Shown here: in pieces, positions 12,847-25,324 of the stretch
Layout of the letters: every line of letters begins with the position of its first letter
Numbering within the stretch: position 1 is the first letter of the stretch
Source: Citrus sinensis
Taxonomy: Eukaryota > Streptophyta > Magnoliopsida > Sapindales > Rutaceae
Assembly (NCBI RefSeq): GCF_022201045.2
Contig: NC_068562.1
Coordinates: forward strand, 4,340,001 to 4,404,000
Length of the DNA: 64,000 nt
Reading direction: 5' to 3'
Position numbers and translations under genes: made by a program
Notes under the pieces: model-generated
Database searches by the model: none
What the model was told of the DNA's origin: nothing
The model's input: the letters and a program-made list of their open reading frames with translations, nothing else

Positions 12847-14300
12847 ATAAAGTTTTTAAGATCCTTTTCTGAAAAATTTAAAGCACAATGAAAATCTATC
12901 AGTTTTTGGCTCAATATCAGCGCATAAGAACTGTAAAGAGTTCTGTAGCTTATACGTTCAAACAAAGTTAATCAACACATTACAAGCCTCTTACATCCCC
13001 GGTTAATTTTTTTTTTTATATAATTATTATTTTTGATCGCATCCATGGTTATATTAAGTTGTCTTTTTAATCAGTCAGCACACCCCATCACATAAATATC
13101 CAAATTCAAGTTCTGAGTAATAATTTAACAGAATGGAAGATTTATACATTGGATCTTTTGATCAACCTGATTCTGATCCTATGTTAAGGAACTATTCGTC
13201 GCAAAAGATTAAGCTTTGAGAAAGAACCAAACAATCATTTTTAAATTATAATATCATGTTAAAGAGACAACAAAGAGAAGAATGCTTTTAAGTTTTGCTT
13301 GGAATTTGTTTTATGCTCAGTAAATTAATTATGTATCCTCTGCAGATGATAATTTGCATAATACAAAACTCTCCTCATTTCGAAGAGGATGAATGTGGCA
13401 GAGATACGTGTACGATAGATCCAAAGCATTCAGAACAGTCAGGCAACAATATTTTTGAATCATCAGATTGTAACGATCAACAACCTAATAATTCGTTCCC
13501 AACTTGATAAATCAATAATGGCCCGTTCTTCAGATCTGACCATAATTGATATCGGTGCCCGAGGCTATGACCGACCACGCCTCAAATTTCTCTGTACACA
13601 TAGAGCATGTGAGACAGAAGTTACCAAAGTAATTTTTGAACAGAAATGGCTTAAATCTTTAAAAATCAATGAAATTACAAAACCAAGTGTTCAAGATATG
13701 GCTGTCTTCCTTAAACATTAACATCTGTCAGTGTTAACCCAATACAGACTATTTTTCTTGATGCAAGTCGAGAAAGAAACAAATGAAGCCCCTCGAAGGG
13801 CATCTAAAACATCCCATAATCATCATTTTCAGAAGCATGGTTTCTTGTTCTATTGTCAGGATTCTAATAACAACGATAGAACAAATTTGTCATGTTCAGG
13901 ACCGTAGATTCAATAAAGGATTGCATTTACGTATATAATAATTTCCAGCAAACTTTCCAATCAAAGATCGATAAAAATCATAATATGCATGGGAAATCAT
14001 GGTTGTATAATCAGAATCCAACCCAAATCATTAGATTCAAAAGGAAATGATACACACCCAGAAGCACCTACCTCTGTTATATTGATCTTCAAGGGGGAAA
14101 AACAAACAAACAAACAAGATTCACGTTAATGCGCAGCAGCCCCTTTGGAATTGAAGCTGGGCTAGTTTCACTTCCTTCCCTTAGAAATTAGAATCCCCGG
14201 CTCAAAAATAACGGCTTCGCTGACAAATGAAATAAAAAATTTGAGCCAATGAGAAGCATCTATCATCAGCAGCTGACATATATATATACATAGAGAGAGT
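12847..14300 (-). promoter_or_regulatory. 5' leader with a 1.2-kb leader intron, and TATA-like promoter of the BT gene
   Basis: Just upstream of the BT start codon the minus strand has a good acceptor (T-rich run then CAG, exon resuming at about 12868). A matching donor CAGAG|GTAGGT lies at 14071. Together they predict a leader intron of about 1.2 kb inside the 5' UTR. A TATATATATA stretch at about 14277-14288 would place transcription start near 14250. The short open frames inside the intron on either strand have no family signature. Leader splicing is inferred, not shown. Confidence 0.55.
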
Positions 14301-15048
14301 TGGGGTCTTGATAGGCACAAATGATGTCGGTGTCGCTCGTTTAGTTGAGGTACACAAAAGGACAACTTATGCAAATTCATTACAGCTTTATTGATTATTT
14401 ATTTGCCATTCGACATTGGTTTCGGCTCCCAAAAAAATCGGTTCTCAATGCTGAGTCATGGCCACATTAGAACCGTTAATAAATTCGATAATTGTTGTGA
14501 TTCTCATTTGGTAATTTTATCTGTCAAAAAAAAGAAAGAAAGTTACGTGCCGTCACTCGGTTTCCCGCTATTTCATCTAAAACTTCAACGTCCCAAACGA
14601 TCCTAACGGTCTCTATCTATCTATGTCATGGGCGAGACGAGATCCTCGCCCGTTTGGATATTAAGATATTTTCAAGAGCGCGACACGAAATGATTGCTGA
14701 GTTGCTGACTTTTTTGTTTGTTTGTTTTGTTTTGTTTTGTAGTTTCAGCAGCCGATCACGACTGTGTTTTTCCAGCTAATTACTGTCTGGCATCCCGTGC
14801 AAATTCTTATCACCACTTATCACATGATCGGCTACGATGGAGTTGTTCCACCATAAAACAAACTTATTAAATGATAACCACACGATTATATGTACAATTT
14901 ATTTTTTTTATTATTTTTCACTTTGATCTATGGTCAATAAGCATTGTTCTATGGTCGAGCAACTCTATCATGGTTGCTGCCTTTAAAATTACAAATAAAA
15001 TTACCGCAAACCTATTTTTTAAAAGAAAATTTGGATAACCACTAGAGC

Positions 15049-15775
15049 TAGGGGTGTCAAAAAAGCCCGCCCGGACCGGACCCGGCCCGGACCCGGCCAA
15101 TCCGGTCCGGGCAAAACCCGGACCGCATGCATATAAAAACCGGATCCGGGTTTGAAATTCTCAAACCCGGACATTTCCGGGCCCCGGTCCGGGTTCAACA
15201 CAAAAAACCCGGAACCCGGACCGGACCCGGTTTTTTAATAAATTTAAAAAATAAATATATTATATATAAATATATAATTATGAATTTATGATATGTTAGA
15301 TGTTATTTAAATTTATTGTGTTGTTGAATTTAATTTATTTATTTTATATATAGATTGAATGAGTTTAAGTTAGAAATTAGATGAATTTAGGTATTAGAAA
15401 GTAGATTGAAATAATTTTTATTTATCATTTGTGCAAAATTTGCATTGTTAATGTGTTATATATTTGTATTTGACTATTTTCTTTTTTAAAGTTTGAGATT
15501 GAATGAGTTTATTTGATTATTTTCTTTTTTAAAATTTGCATTGTTAGAGAAATGAAAAAAAAAATTAAAGAAAAAAATTGAAAAAAAATTGAAATTATCA
15601 CATGCGGGTTTTAAAAACCCGGATCAAAACCCGGACCCGGAAGGTGCCGGGCTCAAGCCCGGACCGCACCCGGAAAAACCGGGTTTTAACCCGGGTCCGG
15701 GCTTGCATTTCTCTCATCCGGTCCGGTCCCGGGCAACACCAAAACCCGGACCGGACCCGGATTTTGCCAAGTCTA
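15049..15775. mobile_element. Non-autonomous hAT-type transposon, 727 bp, with GC-rich subterminal inverted repeats
   Basis: The left end reads TAGGGGTGTCAAAA and the right end, reverse-complemented, reads TAGACTTGGCAAAA, giving short imperfect terminal inverted repeats. The flanks carry a perfect 8-bp duplication, ACTAGAGC (15041-15048 and 15776-15783), the size hAT transposases produce. About 180 bp inside each end is packed with CCCGGACCGG/CCGGGTCCGG units in opposite orientation, around an AT-rich core of about 370 bp. No transposase is encoded; open frames in the GC-rich arms are repeat artefacts. Confidence 0.88.
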
Positions 15776-16699
15776 ACTAGAGCCACTCCCTCACGAATGT
15801 GAGGAAAGTAGTTTGATCCTCAGCAGACGCATTGTAAATATTTAATTTAAATTTCTTTTTTCGGAGTCTTAGAACTTGACTGAAGGCAGTATTTCTCTCA
15901 TGATGGGAGTTGACGTCTCTCGAATATTTGAGAAGGTTAAAAATTTCAGCGGTGCCATATCTGAATTGATCTCAATAAATATATAATTGTAAATATCATA
16001 AGCAAAAGTTCTCATTCAAAAAAAAAATCTTGGATATTAGATATGATTTAAATCGATGTACAAACAATACGTTCAAAGTAATTTATCACACTATAAATTT
16101 AATATTATACATTGCTACAAAAAAGGTCGATTCATCGCCAGTCTGGCATCCATTTGCTACAATTTTGAACTTTGGCAGTTGGCGCAAACCACCTAACCCA
16201 ACGTGAATCAAATGTTTACTTGAAAATTATTGCCCGCAATAATTATATGGGCGGCAAAGGCATATGTCAATTCCAAGTAGAGTTAACCTTAAAATTGTAA
16301 ACTGTTTTTTCATTGTTTTACAACTTAGGAAGTTATAAAAATCTATTTATAACAATGCAAACTCATTCCAGAATTTTATCCTAGATTGAAAAAATTTCGA
16401 TTCTCAAGTTCGAGAATCCCATATTTTATTAAAATTCTAAATGGATTATAGCATTATAAATTGTCTTTTTCATTGTTTCATAAACAACTTTATATAAGTA
16501 TGTTTATATATATATTTCTGTAATAAAGATATTCTCAATTTAACATACTATTAAAATATAAAAAATACATTAGAGATTGTATTTTTCTATCTGTTAGTGA
16601 TGCACACATGTTTTATTATTGATAACACACACATACTCTGGCACAAATGCATAGAGAGGGGGGGGGGGGATTTTTATTGGGCGGGCCTACCACCACTTA

Positions 16700-16974
16700 G
16701 GGTCAATTTGGTAATACATTAACTTTTAAAATAATAATTATTAGTTATATTGTAAAAATAATCAGTCTTGAAGGAATCAGTTAAAATGTTTAGGAAAATT
16801 TTATTTTTAAAAGAGTTATAAGTTTTAAAAATAATCGTATGATCTTACTATTAATTTGCTGTAAGAATATAAATGATTGTACTATAAAATATTGTTTACT
16901 TTGTACATATAATAATTGATACTAAAATAAATATTTTATATTGTTAATTATTTTTTATTTTGTTATCTCAATAT

Positions 16975-17039
<65 letters not shown>

Positions 17040-17345
17040 ATAATAATAATAATAATAATTTGTTTAAAGTTAATGATTTCATTTTCTAATTAATAAGGAT
17101 AATTTTTATATTTTTATAATATATATAAGGATATATATAGAATTGTATTAAATATAAAAGTAATTTCTAAAATTAGATTTTAAAAAACTACTCATTCTCT
17201 ACTTTTCAAAATCTACTGTAAAATGAGGTGATTTTACCAAAAGTGATTTCTAAATTTTTTTATCAAACACCAAAATTAACTTTTACGTTTGAAAATCATT
17301 TTAATCATTTTTTAAAATCGCAAAAGTATCCAAACAAGCTCTCAA
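16700..17345. repeat. Degraded hAT-like dispersed element, second copy
   Basis: Shares ordered sequence blocks with 1.86-2.37 kb. The left part reads GGGTCAATTTGGTAA; the right part, reverse-complemented, starts GAGAGCTTGTTTGGAT, so the ends are weakly inverted around TTTGG. A trinucleotide microsatellite has grown inside this copy. No target duplication could be set with confidence and the ends are approximate. Confidence 0.5.
16976..17059. repeat. Compound microsatellite (GTA)n-(ATA)n
   Basis: About 20 uninterrupted GTA/TAG units pass directly into about seven ATA/TAA units. The tract lies inside the degraded element at 16.70-17.35 kb and is absent from the related copy at 1.86-2.37 kb, so it arose after the copies separated. 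Confidence 0.95.
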
Positions 17346-17695
17346 TGCACTATCATTTGGCAAAACAATTGGATTGAGCCAATTGTTTTTCTTTTTTTTT
17401 CTTTTTTTTAAATCCTTTTAATAGCTAATTCTTAGGCATTTTAGTTGCTATCTTCGTTGGGTAGAAAAATAAGCTTTTTCACGATGTGCTTGAGATGACA
17501 TCAGAGTGAGAAAAGAAGGAAATTTCAGATAGAAAGCTAACCGGCACTGTCTTCCATTTTCGGGGGTACCTATGGTTATTCCAATAAGAGATTGAGTTAG
17601 GAATTATGTTTTAGTTTCGATTGAACTGGATCATTCAAACAGGTGGTAATGCTTCTACACTGCGCTCAATTCTCTCTAATTTTCTAATGCAGAGG

Positions 17696-17938
17696 ATGTT
17701 CAAGTCTCCAAGCTCTGATGCCAGCAAGACAGGAATTGAGGAAGCAGCGCTCCATATACCAGGTAGCGGAAACCTTCTCTGAGTATGCAAGCTTTTATGT
17801 TATCTTCAGATCATAATACAAATATTTCGTTGAATTGAGTCAGACGATGTCTGTATTGTGCGGTGATTTTTGAATCTGTGTGCAGAGGAACATGGGGAAT
17901 GGAGCATTTCCATGCAATGGACAATGGAGACTAATTAA
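17696..17938 (+). CDS. Possible two-exon micro-gene, 39 aa, unknown function
   Basis: Too short to stand out as an open frame. ATG at 17696 opens 22 codons plus one base, ending CCAG before a GTAGCG donor (exon to 17762). After 123 bp an acceptor TGTGTGCAG precedes 17886-17938, which resumes in phase and ends at TAA. The joined peptide is acidic and hydrophilic, starts MFKSPSSDASKTG, contains IPEEHGEWSI across the junction and ends QWTMETN. A TTTCTAATGCAG just before the ATG looks like another acceptor, hinting at an upstream 5' UTR exon. I do not recognise the family. It could be a gene fragment or chance; the in-phase join and clean splice sites are the only support. Confidence 0.35.
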
Positions 17939-20849
17939 TCGTAGTGTGTTGCGTGATCTTGCAGTTTTGTTTTCCTTTAATGTTTCTGAACTTTTTTTAA
18001 TGTCCGCAGTATTTAATTATTTTTACATCATAGAAAAATAAATTGCTTAATAATTCTGCTTCTATATACTCTTACTGTATATTTTTTCTATCTCCACAAT
18101 TGACATTGGTTTGTGAATTAGTGTGTTTTCGTGTGTTTATACCTTTATGTACGTACACACACACAAACACATATATGAAGAAATAAGTTTTTTATTTCTT
18201 AAATAAAACGTTGTACATTGAGCATATTTATAGACGCAGAGGTTACAATTTTTCAAACATTCTCAATGCGTATTACAAACAGATTTTCACCAACTATGTT
18301 GATATCGTTCAGTACGGATTGTGTCTTTGATAATTTATATTTAATGCCGTTTTATTTGACATTCTCAACAATATCATAAAAAGTGAGCCAATCTCAGCCC
18401 TAACCATGTAGGCCCATCAGCTTAACCCAAAACAACTAGGTCCAAGTAAAACGTGCTGGCGCCATTTGTTCCCACTAGTAGGCTATCTGTAAACTCCATA
18501 TTTACTACCTGAAATTGGCATGTTTCACATAATGAAACAAACTCCTGAGCAGAGCAACATAACACCTACCCGTGTGGCCATGTTTGTCAATGTCATTACC
18601 AACCAACTTGAATATATGATTAATGATTAAGATTCACATCGAGCTTTTTAGTTACGCTATGGCATTTCGAAATGACTCTCAGTGATTTAACTTAATATGT
18701 TGTGATAAAAAAAATTATTCATTATAAGCTCTTATTGTGGAAAATTCATAATGAAAATATCAGATTTGGTACCAGTGGTAGTGACGAGTAATTTTATCCA
18801 CTGGAGCTGTGCTCCAGATAGTAATTCTACGGGCGCAGGTGCAGGTGCAGAGTTAGAAAACAACAAGAATGGTTGGTATTTGCAGAGCAACAAACAGGGA
18901 GAAAAGAACAAACAAGAAATCTGATTAAACAAAAAGCCAATGGCGATTGATATATGTAGATTTTAGTCTGATTCTGATGGGTGATAGAAGCATGATCTTG
19001 CCCGGCTTATTCTGCAAATGCAAGCACCACAACAGAAACACAATAAACAGTCAAAGCCAGAGGCTGACCATCTCGGGGTTGCAAAATTTTCAGTCAAATG
19101 CACCAAGACCTAAGCACACATTCATAAATAACACCTTGCAAGCTGTACACTGTAGTGTGTAGCACATACTCATTTATTAACTTATTTGTATGATTAATTT
19201 ATAGCAGCACGTCATAGACAATATGTAATATTATAAATATAAAAAATATAATGACGTGTGGGGGTGGCAAAGGCAAAGGGAAAGGGAAAGGGGAAAGGCA
19301 AAGGCAACTTTGGGTTTGGGGGGGATAGAAGAGGAGCGTCTGCGTGCTGCTCGTTCGATGAAGCCAGACTGCAGTGGTCCAGCCTTTTCACACGTGAAGA
19401 CGCTCCTCCCTGCAATTATAATCACGTTTGCTATCAATTCATCATCAATTTTTACATTTTTCATCTCACTTTTCTTCCTCTATTTCAAAGTTGTGGGTCG
19501 ATGCTTTTACAGTCCCCACAATCATTGTTATTTACTTGCACTAATCTTCTTTTTATTGTTTTATTTCAGAATAATACTAAGCCATGCTATCTTAGCTGAT
19601 AAGCAGGACAACATCCCTGTACATATAAAATATTTCTGAAAAAACAAGAGGAGAAAAATATTGTAAGCGCATCATTCACGCACGTGTCGGATTCACCTTA
19701 TATATATTTTGGAATTTGGTGAATGAGACCCTAGACTGAAAGAGGCAGTATTCCTTTTCTGACCATTCATGCCTAACTGAGATGGCATTTCATTGCAGCC
19801 AGTTTTCGGAATATATATATATATATATATCCATGTGACCCTTCAATACAAAATTGAATTAACTAATTGAATGTAATTGAAGCAAATCCAACTGTCTAAT
19901 AAGTTAGAAACATCTCGGGGTAGAATCGCAATGGCTTATAAAGATACACATCCGAGGTTTCCGTTTGACACAGGATAGAAAATGAGAGACAAGTAAGCAT
20001 TCTTATCAAACAGTCAAACACCTACGAGGGCTAGTGCCCCAAGATGAATTCGAGAATAATTTTTTGTGAAACAACTGACAACTAAGGGGCAAGACAATTA
20101 GGAAAACATCTGCCTCTCCGTATTGGAAAATGTTTTTGCTATATCCTCTTACAAGTGAATTTTCAGAACAAAAATGGTTTGTTTTTCTGCTACTCCAAAC
20201 AGTCATTTACCTTGAAGTCCCCCCCGAAAGGAAAAAAAAAAAAAAAAAAAAAGAGTACTACTGAGTTGCAAATAATCAGAAATTTGGATTTATTAATAAA
20301 CAAAATAAAGATATACATCAGAGGGGGAAAGAAAAAAGACGCAACTCTAGTAAGGTAGCTTAGTCTCTGTTAGGTCCCTTGTAGGGGAAGTAATATCTCA
20401 AAATCGACTGCTTTAACTTCTAAGACTAGTCCCGCATTCACTAAAATTGATTTGGATGTGATTGCAACAAAACATGATCTTGATTTGAGAAACAAGAAAA
20501 TACATATAAATCCTCATTCACAAACATTACAAAAAGAAAAAGATTTTGCATATGTTGCAGCATAGTGTTAATAGTTGGGTAATAGAATACCTCTCAATGA
20601 TGCCTCAAGTAAATAAATAAAAACACTAAATGCCTAAAGTAATAGTATCCCAACAGCTGTCGTGATTTAAGGAATTCACCAATATTCTATATATATAATA
20701 CGCATACAATAAATATAGAAGCCATTGTAATTTTAAATGGGGAAATTTGGGGACATTTCTTGTATAATTACGTACCAAAATGTTATTTTCTTCGCAGCTT
20801 AAAACCGCTAAATAACGCCTCTCTATATGACTATATCTCATCCGCTTAT

Positions 20850-20857
20850 TTTGGCGG
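20850..20857 (+). promoter_or_regulatory. E2F-like site upstream of the cyclin gene
   Basis: TTTGGCGG matches the plant E2F consensus WTTSSCSS and lies about 230 bp before the cyclin start codon. E2F control of cyclin genes is established in plants generally; use of this site is inferred. Confidence 0.4.
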
Positions 20858-21083
20858 CACCAAAAGCGCTGCTGCTTTGCTTTTATCACTCTCACCACAC
20901 ACCCAGTCACCCACTCTTTTACTCATTCTTTAACTCTCTCTCGATTTCATCCTTAATTTTAGCAACGTGTCTTTAGCAGTTACGTCCTTAGAATAAAATA
21001 CCCATGTCTTGTTTTGTTGTTTGATTGTTCAGTTTTTCCTTAAAAAAAAGAAAAAAAAAATTCACGAGAAGTAGAAAACAACA

Positions 21084-22509
21084 ATGGGAGACTCTGATGA
21101 TGGTTCATTTTCTGTGTCTAGTCTTATGTGTCAAGAAGATGAATCTTGTTTGAGTCAAGAATCTGGAGATGAGAAAAGCTGTGACGGGAGCTATTATTGT
21201 GACCCATGTTGTTTTGTTTTGGGAAATGGGGATGAAGAGTTCATAGAAAAGTTGGTTGAAAAAGAGACTGATTTTGGATCCAAAGGTTATGGCTTTTCTC
21301 ATGATTGTTCTACTAGAACCCAGAGCTGGCTCAAATGTGCTCGCTTGGATGCCATTGAATGGATATTCAACGTTTGTTTCTCTTTCAAAGCTCTCCTTTT
21401 TATTCCTTATTGCGTGTGATTTCTTCTTTTTGTATTTCGAGTTTGAGTTATTGGGTTTTTTTAATCCAGAAAAGGGCTATGTTTGGGTTCCAGTTCCGCA
21501 CAGCTTATCTTTCTGTGGATTTCCTTGACCGGTTTCTTTCAAAGCGATCCATTGATGTAAGCACCTCTGTATTTTGTACATGATTGTTTAAAACGTTTGC
21601 TTTCTTGAGTATGTTATAATGATTTTGGACATTACTGATTTTGATATAGGATGGGAAATTGTGGGCCATTCGATTGCTATCAGTGGCATGTTTATCATTG
21701 GCAGCCAAGATGGAGGAATGCCAAGTGCCAGCTTTATCAGAATTTCAAGTGGACGATTTTGATTTTGAGAACAAGGTGATTCAGAGAATGGAGCTATTAG
21801 TATTGAGTACATTGGACTGGAAAATGGGTTCAATCACTCCTTTTGCTTTTCTGCATTACTTCATGATTAAATTATGCGGTGAATGTAGACCAAAAGAATT
21901 AGTCTCTAGAGCCGTGGAACTTATTATGACTATAACAAAAGGTAACTGCATTAATAATGACTAATTATTAATAGATTAACGATTGTTTTGTGCTTGTATT
22001 TATACAGTTTAATCTTTTGGTACAGTGATTAATTTGATGAATCATCGACCATCTGCCATTGCGGCAGCTGCAGTTTTAGCTGCATCTGATGGTCAATTGA
22101 CAAGAGAAACCATCGAGCTCAAGATGAATGTATTCCCATTGTGTGGTTCTCCAGAAATTGTGAGCTTCCTTATTTCAATAAATCAATGCGTCTAACCCAA
22201 GTTCTGTAGGAGACACATTCTTATTTCAGTTACATAATAGAGCAAGTTAGGATACTGTATGTGTTATAATTTTAATAGTTTATTGCACTTCTACAGGAAC
22301 ATATATATTCTTGTTACAGTCTAATGCAGGGGATTGAGATGGGAAAACTAAACACGCCCAATTCGGTGATTTCCCACAGCTTATCATCAACTAGCTCAAT
22401 TGATGTTTTAAAGAATTCTACTATCACCTCCGGAGCTGGCACTAAAAGAAGACTCACATTCAATGGTTATGCTCGGAATTGTCTACCAAAGAAATTTTGT
22501 GGTCCATAG
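21084..22509 (+). CDS. CYCD5: D-type cyclin, CYCD5-like, five exons, 337 aa
   Basis: D-type cyclins activate CDKA, phosphorylate the retinoblastoma-related protein and drive G1/S entry. Exons: 21084-21371, 21470-21556, 21650-21941, 22026-22159, 22297-22509; all GT-AG, phases close. Near the N-terminus LMCQE (residues 14-18) fits the LxCxE retinoblastoma-binding motif. The cyclin box starts around ARLDAIEWIFN and continues FGFQFRTAYLSVDFLDRFL and LLSVACLSLAAKMEE; the second fold begins near LSTLDWKMGSITPFAFLHYF. The tail AGTKRRLTFNG resembles the short basic end of Arabidopsis CYCD5;1, and the overall length and TRxFGFQ-type junction also fit CYCD5 better than CYCD1-4. The donor of intron 1 (AAC|GTTTGT) is weak, but phase and homology support it. 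Confidence 0.9.
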
Positions 22510-25324
22510 TTGGGGGAATTTGATATTTCGGTTTATTGATTGGATATAGGCCTTTTTTTGCTGGAAATTGATTCTTGCTGTTAGATTAATTATAGGTACT
22601 TTGAGTGTTATCTACCATCTTCTGGTATGATTTGGAGTTTATAACCGGGGTTTTTATTTTCCAATACCAAACAAAAGTTTCAGCCATTGACAACGAAGAA
22701 GATAGAGAAAAGGAAAAGTAAATAAATAAAAAAGGATAGCTTTAGCTACAGCAAGGAGCAGGAAGCTGACTGACGTCCAAAAGCCATCAAGAGGGAAGAG
22801 TGGCGGAGAGAGTGCAGGAATACCATTGAGACTATTTATCAACAGTATTTCTTTGTTGTGTTTGCTACTTTGCTTTGATGAATGCTGCTATCTCACCCAC
22901 TTTCTTTTTTCAGTTTGTTGTATTGCTTTTATTCTACTTTTATTATTGTTGGGACATGCCATATATCTATATATATATATATTTAATGTATACATCACTT
23001 TTAACCCCACATTTTGATGAGGGGTTTGGGATGCTTCCTATGTCTTTCGAAAGGCAGAAAGCCATGAGGAATGAAGAATTGTTTTTGTTTGATTTGATAC
23101 ATCAGTATTGCATTTGGGCCATGGAAAAGTAAATAAAGGTGAATGTGATTTAGATTTGCCTGGAATATTGGAGGCTCCTTTTGCTGAGTGGGAAGCTCCC
23201 TTTTAACTGTTGTTGTTGCTCTGTGTTAAAGTGGGGGTCATAAAGCCCCAAATATCCTTTTGGAAATCAAGGAGCGTCCTACTCTGCTGATTATAGTGTA
23301 CTTAAGATAATCTGAGGTTCGGACGTTTGATTAGAAGCAATTATTATCTGAATTAAGCCGTCATAAATTAACATTCTCGTGGTAATTGAAGGCACAACCT
23401 TTCTGAAAGTTGCTACCTAATGCACCCCATGCCATTGTTTTTACCAATACACGTGAATGCTGAAGATATTTTGCTGCCTTTGATTGGTGTTGTAGGACCC
23501 AACCTATTATCATGGAGCTACAGACCTTTGTTTTGGGGTGGAATTGCAGGATAGGGGCATGCTGTTCATGGCAAGCTGATGTCAGAGGCTCCACCATTCC
23601 ACATGCCTTCATGGGGTTCTTAGGAGATCCAGTCTGGCATAGTACGACATTGTAGTTTGGTCTCCAGTTAAGTATTCTTGGTGCTTGTATGGGGCACCGT
23701 TTATTTTTCTAGTGAACACGAATTGCCTCTTTTTCAGCAGTAGCGTATGGGCGTTGAAACTGTCTAGCAAATAAGGTAGTCCCTGGCAAAAGCATAGGTA
23801 GGAGATCATGCTTGGTTTTGTATTTCCTAACCCAGCTAGAATTCTTTTTTTTTTTTTTTTTTTGATAAGAACCTAGCTAGAATTCTTAAGAGAAGATAAG
23901 ATGATGATTAGGTGTTAGCTCTGATGTTGCTTTCAATAATGAGTTATATTTATTTACCTGAAATTTCATGTGCGACGTGTCTCTCCGGAAATGGTTGTGC
24001 ATTGTGGCAAGACATGAAGACTAGTCTTGCTCAATCTACAGAATGAAGATAATTGTTGTTTAGGTAAGCAAAATTGTGTTGGAACGTTCATCATGATTTT
24101 TAGGACCGTCTTAACTGAGATGATTCCTCTGTTCCTTTTTTTTTTTTCCTATCTTTTGTTTATACCCTTACATATATTTTTACCATAATTTGATTTAGGG
24201 TTCTTCATTGTAATAATTCAGTGCATTAATCCAGGGTAAAGTTTATTCTACCCTCCTTAATTTGGTGTAATTTTTTCTTTTTATCTTTTGTTAATATAGT
24301 ATATTTCATGTCCAACCACAATAAAAAAAAGATAACCTAAAAACGATAACAATAGTAAATGAACAAAATCCTAATCACTTGGTTTTATAATGGCAATATA
24401 TCATATTTTTGTTATTATTATTTTTTGAAATTAAATGTAAATTAGGAGGCTTTTTTTTTAATTAACGACTTAATGTGACTTGACTTAATTAATTAAGTAA
24501 ATTAGAGATGTTTGTTTTTATAACTTAATGAGACTTTTCATATACTTTTGGCTGCATAAAATAAGCTTTTTTTTAGCTTTTTACTGAATGAAAAAGATCT
24601 GAATCAATTAACTAAATTCTATGTCAAAAATATCCATAATTTATTATTTGTTTTCTATACTTACCCCCAAATTTCACACACATCTATCTAGCTAATATAA
24701 ACTCATCTTTGTTTTTTTTTTTTTCTCCAGCCAATTTCCTCCTCATTTTACGGAGTTGCTTCATTTATCAAGTTCTTAAATTTTCCATTATCAATAATAA
24801 GAGGTATTTTCCTCAAGTTTTCTAATGTAATTATATAATGTATATGTATAAAACCTTTTTTTTACTAAATTGGATTTTAATTCACGCTTTAAACTGTGAT
24901 TTTGAGTTTAGGCCTTTATGGTTAGGAAGTGATCTATCATTTTCTAATTTATATTCTATATACTTTTAGATTTTAAAATTTGAAAATATAAATATTTAAT
25001 TTTTTTAAAGTTAAAACAACAAACAATTTAGTACTTATTTTAAGAGATTAAGCTAAAAGAATAAACATGTTATTCAGATTCAGATAGACTATTTAAAATG
25101 CAGAGTAATTCACGTTTATTTAGATTTTAGATAAAAAAAATTATCGGCACTTTAGATTAGGAGGGAAGTCAATTTGTAAGGTATTTTTATGTTATTGAAA
25201 AGAGTGTACATTAGTGTTACTTGTGAACATGTCATTAAAAATTTTACAAACCAATGTAGTATATATGTAGCCCTCAAATGCAACAGTAAAATTATAAAAT
25301 AAGTAGCTATCTAATATAATGGAT

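Larger units (their letters stand above)
14301..21083. other. Repeat-rich intergenic region
   Basis: No long gene is present. The region holds a non-autonomous hAT element (15.05-15.78 kb), a degraded element with a trinucleotide microsatellite (16.70-17.35 kb), a possible two-exon micro-gene (17.70-17.94 kb), an (AT)n run near 19.81-19.83 kb and an imperfect AAAGGG/AAAGGC purine repeat at about 19.26-19.31 kb. An open frame of about 127 codons at 19256-19639 starts inside that purine repeat and has no recognisable domain. The last few hundred bases are the cyclin promoter and leader. Confidence 0.6.

Noticed and set aside
15019-15802. Open frames of 60-66 codons rich in Pro, Gly, Asp and Arg
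   Set aside because: They arise from the CCCGGACCGG repeats in the hAT element arms and disagree between strands and frames.
18830-18850. GCAGGTGCAGGTGCAG run, considered as a miR530-type star strand
   Set aside because: It is a short hexamer repeat and no complementary arm was found within a few hundred bases.
19256-19639. Open frame of 127 codons with a hydrophobic middle
   Set aside because: Starts inside a purine-rich repeat, has no recognisable domain, no supported splice sites, and a T-rich composition that makes hydrophobic stretches by chance.
23361-23640. Possible microRNA precursor or gene in a less AT-rich patch
   Set aside because: No known mature microRNA sequence and no long hairpin were visible; the open frames lack a signature.
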